Positions 36,063 through 43,591 of a stretch of DNA of 47,810 bases are shown piece by piece. This stretch comes from UMGS1370 sp963557065. GTDB taxonomy: Bacteria; Bacillota; Clostridia; Lachnospirales; Lachnospiraceae. Below the pieces are notes generated by a model. It saw only the letters and a list, made by a program, of their open reading frames with translations, was not told the origin of the DNA and searched no databases. The translations under genes and the position numbers were made by a program. Where the stretch lies: assembly GCA_963557065.1 (NCBI GenBank), contig CAUWCT010000048.1, positions 1-47,810 on the forward strand. Reading direction: 5' to 3'. Numbering within the stretch: position 1 is the first letter of the stretch; every line of letters begins with the position of its first letter.

Positions 36063-38000
36063 ATGAAGGAACAAAAGCAAGTACAAATATCATTCATCAT
36101 TTGGAATATAGTATGCTATATTTTACTGGTATGTGGAAATGTTTATTTCCATGCATCATATAAAAAGGGAATAGCAGTTTTACTGGCGCTTATTTTTGGT
36201 GTTTCTTATATGCTGCTCTTATTTTTGCTACGATTAAGCGAGAAGCATATAAAATGGCTGAAATCCGCATTGCTCGTAGGATGTTTGACTGCCTCAGCAG
36301 TGATAACTGTAATGTTTGTTGAGTTAATCAGTGGAAATCTTTTGATTGAAATAAAGTATTTTATAGGAAATCTTTTGATTTATAGTATTATATATTTCAT
36401 ACTGTTTTTTGTTACAAGGCGTTTGATGATAAGTGTCATAATAGGAATAGGGGTATCATTTGTATTTACTGTAGCCAATTACTATGTGGTTCTTTTCCGA
36501 GGAAGTCCCATTGTTCCAAGTGATTTTTTGTCAATAGGAACCGCGGCCAGTGTGATGAATACATATCAGTATGAAATCACGTGGAGAATGTATTTTTCTT
36601 TCGTTATAATATTGTGGTGGTTTGCAATAATAAAAAATCTTAATCCGATTGTTGGTAAAATGGAAAAACAGGAAGTTTTGCACTGGACGTTACCAGTGAC
36701 TTTGATAGTAGCAACAATAGTGGGAACGGAATTTTTTATGCCCAAACTAGATTGGTGGGATTTAACAAATAGTGTAAAAAAATATGGCGTGGCAATGAGC
36801 CTTGTCTCTAATATGAGAAGAATGCATATTAAGGAGCCAGAAAGCTATTCCAGTGAGAATATTGACATATGGTGTGAAGAATATAGTAAGGAAGAGGAAT
36901 CTGAACAGCAGAATACCCCCCCCAATATTATCGTTATAATGAATGAAAGTTTTGCGGATTTAACTGTTTTGGGAACATTTATGGATAGTAATCTTTATAT
37001 GCCGTATTATAATGCTCTGACAGAAAATACGATAAAGGGAACTGCTTTGGTTTCAGCAGCAGGGGGAGGGACGGCAAATACGGAATATGAATTTCTGACA
37101 AGAAACTCAATGGCATTTCTGCCGGGCACAGTGCCATATCAGCAGTTTGTTAAAGAGCAGACGGATTCTTTGGCGGATGATTTAAAGCAAAAGGGTTATA
37201 TGACGGTAGCATTGCATCCATTTGGAAGATATGGTTATAGTAGGGATAAGGTATATCCGCAATTAGGTTTTGATGAATTTTTAGATGAGACAGCTTTTGA
37301 AAATCCTGAATTAGAAAGGGGTTGGTGTATTACAGATGAGGAATCCTATAACAAGATAATTGAAATTTTTGAGAAAACAGAAGAACCGCTATTTGTTTTT
37401 AATGTTACAATACAAAATCATGGCGGTTATGAGACTGGCTTTTTTGGAGAAGATGTTATTTCTGTTCCGGGTATGGAAGGAGAATTTCCGGATGTTGAAG
37501 AGTATCTGACTTTAATCAAGAAATCAGATGATGCGTTTAAAGGATTAATTGATTACTTTTCCAATGAAGAAGAGCCAACGATTATTTTAATGTTTGGAGA
37601 TCATCAGCCAAGAATTTCAGAGGGCTTTTTTGAAAAAATAATGGGAAAGCCTTCGGAAGAATGGAGTTTGGCGGAAATGCAGCAAAGATACGAAGTCCCG
37701 TTTTTTATTTGGGCAAATTATGATATTCCAGAGCAGAAAGACGTCTATACGAGTATGAATTATTTGAGTGGTCTTCTCATGGAGACTGCAAAGATGAGTA
37801 TGACGCCATACCAGGAATTTGTGTTGGATGTAAAAAAAGAGATCCCTGCTATGAATGCGAATGGTTATTTGGGTGATGACGGCCAGTGGCATAGCTATGC
37901 GGAAGAAAATCAATATAAAGAATTATTAGATAAATATTGGAATATTCAGTATAACAGTATGTTTTCCAAGAAAAAGAGTGAGGAGTGGTTTGAGGAATAG
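36063..38000 (+). CDS. LtaS-like phosphoglycerol transferase (sulfatase fold) with in-frame C8 tract
   Basis: Five membrane helices (~1-215) precede an extracytoplasmic sulfatase/alkaline-phosphatase-fold domain (~288-600): NIIVIMNESFADL (metal-binding Glu), GGGTANTEYEFLT (nucleophilic Thr), RYGYSRDKVYPQLGFDEF, QNHGGY and MFGDHQPR (metal-binding Asp/His). LtaS proteins move glycerol phosphate from phosphatidylglycerol onto lipoteichoic acid; relatives decorate glycans with phosphoglycerol. A run of eight C (36916-36923) codes for T285-P286-P287 in the linker between membrane and catalytic parts and is in frame. Slippage would leave only the membrane half. In this locus it probably decorates the exported glycan. 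Confidence 0.9.
   Translation: MKEQKQVQISFIIWNIVCYILLVCGNVYFHASYKKGIAVLLALIFGVSYMLLLFLLRLSEKHIKWLKSALLVGCLTASAVITVMFVELISGNLLIEIKYFIGNLLIYSIIYFILFFVTRRLMISVIIGIGVSFVFTVANYYVVLFRGSPIVPSDFLSIGTAASVMNTYQYEITWRMYFSFVIILWWFAIIKNLNPIVGKMEKQEVLHWTLPVTLIVATIVGTEFFMPKLDWWDLTNSVKKYGVAMSLVSNMRRMHIKEPESYSSENIDIWCEEYSKEEESEQQNTPPNIIVIMNESFADLTVLGTFMDSNLYMPYYNALTENTIKGTALVSAAGGGTANTEYEFLTRNSMAFLPGTVPYQQFVKEQTDSLADDLKQKGYMTVALHPFGRYGYSRDKVYPQLGFDEFLDETAFENPELERGWCITDEESYNKIIEIFEKTEEPLFVFNVTIQNHGGYETGFFGEDVISVPGMEGEFPDVEEYLTLIKKSDDAFKGLIDYFSNEEEPTIILMFGDHQPRISEGFFEKIMGKPSEEWSLAEMQQRYEVPFFIWANYDIPEQKDVYTSMNYLSGLLMETAKMSMTPYQEFVLDVKKEIPAMNANGYLGDDGQWHSYAEENQYKELLDKYWNIQYNSMFSKKKSEEWFEE
36916..36923 (+). repeat. 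C8 homopolymer inside the LtaS-like gene (in frame)
   Basis: Eight C after ATA read as ACC-CCC-CCC just before the catalytic domain. It is the third 8-base G/C run in about 10.8 kb. Confidence 0.9.
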
Positions 38001-38027
38001 AATGGTATTCTATCAAAGGGAGAATCT

Positions 38028-38035
38028 GCTATAAT
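38028..38035 (+). promoter_or_regulatory. Extended -10 promoter for the AAA/PD-(D/E)XK gene
   Basis: TGC-TATAAT (38027-38035) is a full extended -10 located ~34 bases before ATG 38069. The -35 region is weak, and a short AGAAT-GGT-ATTCT hairpin just upstream may overlap it. Confidence 0.45.
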
Positions 38036-38068
38036 TGAAACGTGAGCCTATACGAAAGGGATGAGGTT

Positions 38069-39655
38069 ATGGCTATCTATTTAAATCCTGGAACAAAGGG
38101 ATTCTGCGAAAGCTTAAATTCTGAAATATATATAGATAAGACAGGTTTAATAGAGAAGATGAACCGCATCATAAATACTCGTCAGAAGTTTGTCTGTGTC
38201 AGCCGGCCCAGACGTTTTGGCAAGTCTATGGCGGCAGATATGCTGGCGGCCTATTATGATTGTGAGAGCGATACATCAAGCCTGTTTGAGGGGCTTTTGA
38301 TGAGCAAATGTGAGTCTTATCAGGAACATTTGAATCAGTATGATGTGCTGAAGATCAATATGCAGGAGTTCTTGAGCCGAACAAAAAGTCCAGGGGAAAT
38401 GCTGGCTCTTCTGCAAAGGCGGGTAATAGGGGAATTAAGGCGGAAATACCCGGAATATGTTCAGGAAGAGGATCTTGTTTTTGTCATGCAGGATGTGTAT
38501 TCTTATACAAAATGTCCGTTTGTGATTTTGATTGACGAGTGGGATTGTTTATTTCGCGAATATCAAAATGACCAGGAATTTCAGAAAATATATCTGGATT
38601 TTTTGCGAGTTTGGCTGAAGGATCAGGATTATGTTGCTCTGGCTTATATGACCGGAATATTGCCAGTTAAGAAATACGGCTCTCATTCAGCATTAAATAT
38701 GTTTACAGAGTATTCGATGACAGAACCGGGAGAATTGGCAGAATATTTCGGATTCAAAAAAGAGGAAGTGAAAGAACTTTGCCGGGAATACGGCATGGAT
38801 TTTGAAGAAGCAGAAGCATGGTATGACGGGTATCGTTTGATTGACCATCGACAGGATGGAGACGTTTACTACTCTATGTATAGCCCAAAGTCAGTAGTGG
38901 AAGCGATGCTTCGCCATAAATTTGGAACATACTGGAACCAGACAGAAACCTATGAGGCGCTGAAGGTTTATATACAAATGAACATGGGCGGTTTGAAGGA
39001 TGCTGTCGTAGAAATGCTGGCAGGTAAAAGTGTTCGCATTAATACGGGGACTTTTTGCAATGATATGACTAGTTTTGCTACGAAAGATGATATTTTAACG
39101 CTATTGGTGCATTTGGGTTATTTATCTTATGATGGAATATCCGGAACTGTTTCTATCCCCAATAAAGAAGTTTCTCAGGAATATGTAAATGCCATCAGTA
39201 CAATGAACTGGAAAGAGGTTACGGAATCAGTGGAGGCATCATATAAACTCTTGGAGGCATTGTGGAACCTGGATGGAGATACAGTGGCAGAAGGAATCGA
39301 CAAAGCGCATCAGGAGATTTCGGTTTTACAGTATAATGATGAAAATTCCTTGAGTTGTACAATAAATTTAGCATTTTATTGTGCCAGGGAATACTATACG
39401 ATTGTCAGAGAACTTCCGTCAGGAAAAGGCTTTGCAGATATTTGCTTTATACCAAGAAAACTGTATGCAGATAAACCGGCAGCAGTGATAGAATTGAAGT
39501 GGGATAAAAGTGCCCATGGTGCGATTGCACAGATAAAAGAGCGGAAATATGTGGAAACTCTGAAAGAGTACAGTGGGAATCTTTTGTTGGCAGGGATTAA
39601 TTATGACAGGAAAACCAAAACCCACACATGTGTAATTGAAAAGGTAGTCTTATAA
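38069..39655 (+). CDS. AAA-ATPase-like protein with C-terminal PD-(D/E)XK nuclease-like domain
   Basis: This ~528-aa protein belongs to the AAA-ATPase_like/PDDEXK_9 (DUF1703) family frequent in gut Clostridia and Bacteroidetes. N-terminal YIDKTGLI and Walker A SRPRRFGKSMAAD, Walker B VILIDEWD, and C-terminal GKGFADICF, AAVIELKW and AQIKERKY (the D-ExK nuclease core) are all present. GGGATGAGG lies just before ATG 38069; the GTG at 38042 would add nine residues. The cellular role of the family is unclear; multiple copies per genome and mobility suggest selfish or defence roles. Its 3' end overlaps the convergent DUF3791 frame by 59 bp. Confidence 0.88.
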   Translation: MAIYLNPGTKGFCESLNSEIYIDKTGLIEKMNRIINTRQKFVCVSRPRRFGKSMAADMLAAYYDCESDTSSLFEGLLMSKCESYQEHLNQYDVLKINMQEFLSRTKSPGEMLALLQRRVIGELRRKYPEYVQEEDLVFVMQDVYSYTKCPFVILIDEWDCLFREYQNDQEFQKIYLDFLRVWLKDQDYVALAYMTGILPVKKYGSHSALNMFTEYSMTEPGELAEYFGFKKEEVKELCREYGMDFEEAEAWYDGYRLIDHRQDGDVYYSMYSPKSVVEAMLRHKFGTYWNQTETYEALKVYIQMNMGGLKDAVVEMLAGKSVRINTGTFCNDMTSFATKDDILTLLVHLGYLSYDGISGTVSIPNKEVSQEYVNAISTMNWKEVTESVEASYKLLEALWNLDGDTVAEGIDKAHQEISVLQYNDENSLSCTINLAFYCAREYYTIVRELPSGKGFADICFIPRKLYADKPAAVIELKWDKSAHGAIAQIKERKYVETLKEYSGNLLLAGINYDRKTKTHTCVIEKVVL

Positions 39656-39827
39656 TGTCCTGCACGATATAATGGTCTCCCATTGTGTGCAGCGATTCAA
39701 AATACTTTGTAATATATCCATAAATGCCGTACTTGTTAAAGATTTTTGCCACATCTGCGCCAGAGAGTCCTTTGAAATGCCGATACCGTTCCATGCAATA
39801 AATCAAAAAATCAGATTCTTTACTCAT
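39597..39827 (-). CDS. DUF3791-family small protein with run-on C terminus
   Basis: The first ~55 residues match DUF3791 (SKESDFLIYCMERYRHFKGLSGADVAKIFNKYGIYGYI, abbreviated by its key blocks FLIYCMERYR, KGLSGADVA and ESLHTMGDHYIVQDI). After HYIVQDI the sequence runs on into DNA that codes for the end of the AAA protein on the other strand (RLPFQLHMCGFWFSCHN), so its original end seems lost. GAGGAGG precedes the ATG at good spacing. It is the last gene of a minus-strand set with the 79-aa protein and DUF3990. Confidence 0.7.
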   Translation of the reverse strand: MSKESDFLIYCMERYRHFKGLSGADVAKIFNKYGIYGYITKYFESLHTMGDHYIVQDIIRLPFQLHMCGFWFSCHN

Positions 39828-39830
39828 TTT

Positions 39831-40070
39831 TTATGCCTCCTCGGGGTAATCGTAAGAGCCTGTTAAAAGTTCATCTTGATACATGGTATACAACGTCATG
39901 GGACTGTAATGCCATAGTTTTGACGTTTCATCTGAAAGTTCCTGATAAAGCTTGGACTGATAAAAACGGAATATGATTTTATTGACATCCACATTGCTGT
40001 TTTTAGTGAGCTGCTCAATAATGGGCGGTACAATTATTGCCAACATTGCACTGAACTGTTCTTCATTCAT
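39831..40070 (-). CDS. Small protein between DUF3990 and DUF3791
   Basis: This 79-aa, mainly helical protein (MNEEQFSAMLAIIVPPIIEQL, KIIFRFYQSKLYQEL) has no function I can name. Genes of this size often sit between DUF3990 and DUF3791 in related genomes (recollection, not checked). A GGGAGGG ribosome binding site lies inside the DUF3990 end, the start overlaps that stop as ATGA, and only three bases separate it from DUF3791, so the three form one coupled operon. Confidence 0.65.
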   Translation of the reverse strand: MNEEQFSAMLAIIVPPIIEQLTKNSNVDVNKIIFRFYQSKLYQELSDETSKLWHYSPMTLYTMYQDELLTGSYDYPEEA

Positions 40071-40441
40071 ATAAGTTCCCTCCCTTCAAAATGCAGATAT
40101 TGCAGGGATTTTTCCGTTCCGAATACTAATTGGTTAAACAATTTTTTTATTTTAAGTCTTGTCAATGTCTCATCTTTAGTCAATATACCGGTCATGTACA
40201 GAGTAATGGTGCGATACACATCATCGTTGGCAACTGCACCATAGATCAAATCATACTGCTTTCCCTGATACGTTCCCTGACGGTTGGCCGCTACAAAAAA
40301 ACACGCTTCATCTGGACTGCCAGAGTGAAGCAGCCTGCACTCCTTAAACGCAACAGTCTCATCTACCGAGTAAATGTTTAGCGTAGAACTTCCAGCCTTA
40401 TGGCGCTCAGTGACTTTGAAACGCCCCCCTTTTTGACACCA
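40067..40441 (-). pseudogene. DUF3990-family protein, N-terminally truncated
   Basis: The open frame runs from a TGA at 40442-40444 to the stop at 40067, 124 codons, without a convincing start. Its C-terminal half fits DUF3990 (QYDLIYGAVANDDVYRTI, KLFNQLVFGTEKSLQYL). The upstream part reads RFKVTERHKAGSS and LNIYSVDETVAFKE, but the usual N-terminal LYHGS block is missing. The gene seems decayed at its 5' end. DUF3990 has been linked to the ADP-ribosyltransferase fold, which would fit a toxin role with the two small downstream genes (inference). A C6 run (40423-40428) lies near the break. Confidence 0.65.
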
Positions 40442-40559
40442 TCATCTTTTATATATTTTACTCCAAAAAACGAATAAACTCAATCGCAAGTTGTATTGAT
40501 TCCAGTCCATCTGAACAGCAATAAAAAATATTTTTAAATACGATTATTTATACTAATTA

Positions 40560-40589
40560 TTGACAAGTTATTGTATTATTTGCTATAAT
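40560..40589 (+). promoter_or_regulatory. Near-perfect sigma-A promoter
   Basis: TTGACA at 40560-40565, an 18-bp spacer, and TGC-TATAAT (40581-40589) match both consensus hexamers completely and include the extended -10. It is the strongest promoter in the window and should drive the four genes 40795-43412 with a ~200-nt leader. Confidence 0.8.
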
Positions 40590-40676
40590 TATAGCAAAAC
40601 TACTGCGATTCTGATGACAATATGACGAAAAATAAAACGTCCGTTCACATTTCTATGGGATTCATTGTCCGATAAA

Positions 40677-40710
40677 ATTAATATTTAAAATAAAAAGAAT
40701 AAATATTAAT
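40677..40710 (+). repeat. 11-bp perfect inverted repeat in the leader
   Basis: ATTAATATTTA at 40677-40687 is matched by TAAATATTAAT at 40700-40710 with a 12-base A-rich loop. It lies between promoter and first gene, without a T run; it could be an operator or an mRNA stem. Confidence 0.6.
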
Positions 40711-40794
40711 GGGATTGATATTGCGGGATAACTCAGGAGCGTATTGAAAGGAGACGCTTAGAGAGATGATACAATAACCACAAGGAGGGAGTAT

Positions 40795-41619
40795 ATGGGA
40801 ATATTTAGCACATTATTGACAGGTGTGACAATTGTAGGAAAAATATGCCAGGGGATTACTTCTGTTTTTGGGCAAGATGGTTTTACTGCTGAGGATGGGG
40901 TTACAAAAGTATATCCGGCGGATCTGACGGTTGGCGGGGCGACCTTTTACATGAGTAATGAAATGACACCGGATAAGTCTTTTCGGACCTATGTAAGAAA
41001 TGAGACAACATATCCGCTTTCTGTTTGTTTGCCGGATGTGGAAGGAAGAGGGGGATTGGAAATTCTGGTAGGCGCAATGGGAGTTCAGGATTTGACCATC
41101 GCTTTGGATTCTTCCCTGGCTCCGGATACTCAGATTTTAATTGGGCCTGTGTGTTCCACAGACGTGTCAGATAGAAATGCTACAATTAAAGATACAGCGA
41201 TTAAGCTTTGCATGAACAGTCTTGTAATCGGCGGAAATCCGGTTATGATTGGAGGCATTACGATAACGGCTGCAGAAGATAAGCTGACGGTTCACTCAAT
41301 AGACTCTGCAATTGGCGCAATTACGTATTTTTCAGCGGTTTCATCAAAGGGAATTTCAGCAGAAATTCAGGATGTGATTTACCCGGATGAAACAAATGAG
41401 GCAATTTGCATTGGAATGTCCCGTACATATAGCGTTGATTTTGAAGAGTTGGGATATGAAAAGGGAGATGCGCTTTCCTGCCATATTTATTTTTCATGCG
41501 CAGTGGGAAATAAAGAGCGAATTAAAAAATTAACAGCCGGGAATGAAGAGGCATCGCCATTTGTATTGGAGTGCTTACAAAAACATAAAGCTTTGAAAAA
41601 GAAAAATAGAGAAAAATGA
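40795..41619 (+). CDS. Unknown beta-rich protein, first gene of the lectin/protease operon
   Basis: I do not recognise this 274-aa protein. Residues 1-27 are mildly hydrophobic (GIFSTLLTGVTIVGKICQGI) but lack a basic n-region and cleavage site, so this is not a convincing signal peptide; it may be an amphipathic helix. The remainder alternates short hydrophobic strands and turns (GGATFYMSNEM, YPLSVCLPDV, TQILIGPVCSTD), and the C terminus is very basic (KHKALKKKNREK). AAGGAGGGAG sits six bases from ATG 40795. It overlaps the next gene as ATGA (coupled). It may be the structural or carrier part of the system. Confidence 0.7.
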   Translation: MGIFSTLLTGVTIVGKICQGITSVFGQDGFTAEDGVTKVYPADLTVGGATFYMSNEMTPDKSFRTYVRNETTYPLSVCLPDVEGRGGLEILVGAMGVQDLTIALDSSLAPDTQILIGPVCSTDVSDRNATIKDTAIKLCMNSLVIGGNPVMIGGITITAAEDKLTVHSIDSAIGAITYFSAVSSKGISAEIQDVIYPDETNEAICIGMSRTYSVDFEELGYEKGDALSCHIYFSCAVGNKERIKKLTAGNEEASPFVLECLQKHKALKKKNREK

Positions 41620-42128
41620 GCATTGAAATTTTGACTCCGGCGATTCCGTATGGGTATGTCGGTCAGCGCTATCAATGTAAATTAGAGGCAAAAAGCAGTT
41701 GGCAGAGAGAAGTCTGCTGGCTGCTTGATGAAAATACACCATTGCCGAAAGGGATGGTTTTAAGTGCAGAGGGCGAAATTTCAGGCATTCCCATGGTGAG
41801 TTGGCAGGAAAGCATTCAGATTTTTGCATCTGCCAAAGAGCCGGATGAGCGTGTCAGCCGGCTGTTTCTTTTGAACATATACAATGCAAAGTTACAGATC
41901 CAAATGCCATTACATTGCTGCTATGAGGGAACGGTTTTACTGGAAGCGGTTGGAGGCGCACCACCCTATGTTTGGTCTGCTGACAGCCTGCCCTTAGGAA
42001 TGTGTTTGGAGCAGAACTGCTTATGTGGAGCGGTAGATGTAAGAGGCGGGGCGACTCCGGTAACACTGACGGTAACGGACTGCAATGGTGCAAAAGATGA
42101 AAAAACAATTTTTATTGAGATACCATAA
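41616..42128 (+). CDS. Tandem putative-Ig (He_PIG-like) protein
   Basis: This 170-aa protein has two repeats of the putative Ig (cadherin-like) type: LPKGMVLSAEGEISGIPM in the first (residues ~48-65) and LPLGMCLEQNCLCGAVDV in the second, each followed by a conserved strand (IQIFASAKE, VTLTVTDCNG). GGAPPYVWSADSLP opens the second domain. Such domains are usually extracellular, yet there is no signal peptide or membrane segment. It overlaps the first gene as ATGA. In this operon it probably acts as a spacer or binding module next to the lectin. Confidence 0.78.
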   Translation: MSIEILTPAIPYGYVGQRYQCKLEAKSSWQREVCWLLDENTPLPKGMVLSAEGEISGIPMVSWQESIQIFASAKEPDERVSRLFLLNIYNAKLQIQMPLHCCYEGTVLLEAVGGAPPYVWSADSLPLGMCLEQNCLCGAVDVRGGATPVTLTVTDCNGAKDEKTIFIEIP

Positions 42129-42166
42129 CGGAAATGCAGTTGCAGTGGGATTCGTGAGGAAAAAAG

Positions 42167-42559
42167 ATGGAGAAGAGATATAATCTGGAAATAGATAAAT
42201 ATATTCCAATTGATGTACCGCAGGGATATTTTGTTCTTGCGCATTTTTCAACAATGGCAGCTTATCGGATTGCGTTTGAACTGAAAGATGGGGATAAGGT
42301 TTGCTGTCAAAAAGTGCGTTGTTCAATGAATCCTCTTCCGGCGGAAAGTATATTTTTTAGAAGTGTGGAAGGGAAGGTTGCGTTGAACGTACAGATTCCG
42401 CAGAGCGTAAGAGTGGACGCAAGGGTAAACCAGACAGATTTTCTTGATGCTGATGGGAAACTGGTAGTACGTTCTGTAAACGTGATTGGAGAAGATGCAG
42501 GTGATAAAGATTATAATGACTTTATTATTAATTTCACAATTATGAAAAATGGGGGGTGA
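42167..42559 (+). CDS. LecB/PA-IIL-type calcium-dependent lectin
   Basis: This 130-aa protein ends with GEDAGDKDYNDF (108-119), which lines up residue for residue with the calcium loop of Pseudomonas LecB (E95-x3-D99-x-D101-x-N103-D104): here Glu109, Asp113, Asp115, Asn117 and Asp118. The protein also ends in Gly-Gly; in LecB the C-terminal Gly carboxylate of a neighbouring subunit completes the site. The size (LecB ~115 aa) and beta-rich pattern fit. The equivalent of LecB Asn21 is not evident (FSTMAAY region). LecB binds fucose/mannose with two calcium ions; the sugar here is unknown. No signal peptide, as in LecB. It ends in a G6 run overlapping the protease start. Confidence 0.8.
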   Translation: MEKRYNLEIDKYIPIDVPQGYFVLAHFSTMAAYRIAFELKDGDKVCCQKVRCSMNPLPAESIFFRSVEGKVALNVQIPQSVRVDARVNQTDFLDADGKLVVRSVNVIGEDAGDKDYNDFIINFTIMKNGG

Positions 42560-43412
42560 AAGGGTGAGGGATTCAGACGGGAGAATAGAGTTTCCTCAGA
42601 AAAATGATGGCGATGGCATTCAGTTTATGCGGGATGCCGGACTTTTGGATGAAGAGGATCGGTTGATTGTTTCAAAGTATATGGAATTGCCTCCGATTGG
42701 TGAAGAAAATGAAGATGGCTTTGGGAAAGTAATTGGCGTTGATACGCGCATACAAATCCTAAATGCTTCTTTGGGAACTGCCCCCTATGACGGTATTGTA
42801 CGCCTGACCATAAGCAGTAGAGGCCGGATTTTTCGAGGGACGGGATTTCTGGTTAAGGACGATGCGATAGTAACGGCGGGACATTGTTTTTGCTGGAAAG
42901 AAGATGATGCAATAGTAACGGCGGATGCGATAGGGGTAACGCAGATTTTACCTGCGGTATTGAATAGGACGGCAGGAGTGATAAGCTATAGAATCGATCC
43001 CCGTCGGCCTCGTGAGCCGAAAGATGAGAATGACTGGGCTATTTTGAGAATTAGCAGACCTTTAGGAGCTGGGGGACACATTATGCCGGTTATAAATGGA
43101 TCGCATCTTTCAAGAGGAAGCAGCTATACCTGTGAGATAGCCGGATATCCTGCGCGTGCACAGGGAAGAGTGACAACAGATTTGTGGTCTGCACAGGGAC
43201 CGCTCCAAATTCCCCGTATCTTTAGTTCGACGATTCTTACTTATGAAATCAGTACCAGCGGGGGACAAAGCGGAGCGCCGGTTTTTATGGATTATAATGG
43301 AGTTAAAGCGGCACTGGGAATTCATGTGGGATATATGCATAGTTGTGGGCGCGGGGTAAACTATTGCAGGAAAATAGATGATGAATTATATCGGGAAATT
43401 TTGACGTATTAA
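42549..43412 (+). CDS. Trypsin-fold (V8-like) serine protease
   Basis: This protein of up to 287 aa has the full catalytic triad: His112 in VTAGHC, Asp162 in NDWAIL and Ser241 in GGQSGAP, with FRGTGFLV as the first strand motif. The ~60-residue acidic N-terminal segment (GRIEFPQKNDGDG) may be a pro-region. There is no signal peptide. The start is ATG 42549 (overlapping the lectin end by 11 bp) or GTG 42564 behind the G-rich run. An in-frame near-repeat DDAIVTA occurs at 104-110 and 119-125 (DNA 42861-42879 and 42906-42924), a 15-codon duplication. Its place after lectin and Ig genes suggests a targeted protease. Confidence 0.85.
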   Translation: MGGERVRDSDGRIEFPQKNDGDGIQFMRDAGLLDEEDRLIVSKYMELPPIGEENEDGFGKVIGVDTRIQILNASLGTAPYDGIVRLTISSRGRIFRGTGFLVKDDAIVTAGHCFCWKEDDAIVTADAIGVTQILPAVLNRTAGVISYRIDPRRPREPKDENDWAILRISRPLGAGGHIMPVINGSHLSRGSSYTCEIAGYPARAQGRVTTDLWSAQGPLQIPRIFSSTILTYEISTSGGQSGAPVFMDYNGVKAALGIHVGYMHSCGRGVNYCRKIDDELYREILTY

Positions 43413-43444
43413 GAGCACAGTCCTCAAGACTTATAAAAATTGTT

Positions 43445-43472
43445 TTGCTTTTTTGATACATTGGGGTATAAT
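43445..43472 (+). promoter_or_regulatory. Candidate promoter of a short leader transcript
   Basis: TTGCTT at 43445-43450, a 16-bp spacer and TATAAT at 43467-43472. Transcription from about 43479 would run only ~65 nt before the terminator at 43506-43544. Confidence 0.5.
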
Positions 43473-43505
43473 AGCATATGGAAACAGCTTAATTCGTTAT
43501 GGTTT

Positions 43506-43544
43506 AAGGGAGTCTGATTAGAAATAAGCAGATTCCCTTTTTAT
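43506..43544 (+). terminator. Intrinsic terminator/attenuator upstream of a GT2 gene
   Basis: AAGGGAGTCTG and CAGATTCCCTT form an 11-bp stem (one wobble) around a ~12-base loop and are followed by TTTTT. It lies between its own promoter and the GT2 gene, not after a coding gene, so it may be an attenuator. CTTAA (43488-43492) could alternatively pair with TTAAG (43504-43508), competing with the left arm. Confidence 0.65.
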
Positions 43545-43591
43545 AAAACTTGAAGGTTATTGATTGATAGAACGGCAAAAAGGAGACAAGT

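Larger units (their letters stand above)
40442..40794. other. A+T-rich regulatory gap before the lectin/protease operon
   Basis: About 350 bases with no supported gene. They contain the consensus promoter at 40560-40589, a leader of about 200 nt, a perfect 11-bp inverted repeat at 40677-40710 and the AAGGAGGGAG ribosome binding site of the first operon gene. Confidence 0.6.

Noticed and set aside
39672..40381. Plus-strand open frames at 39672 and 40130
   Set aside because: They are shadows of the DUF3791/small/DUF3990 minus-strand operon, which has coupled starts and good ribosome binding sites.
42861..42924. Near-identical 19-base repeats in the protease gene as a variable tandem repeat
   Set aside because: Only two imperfect copies 45 bases apart; a one-time 15-codon duplication explains them.
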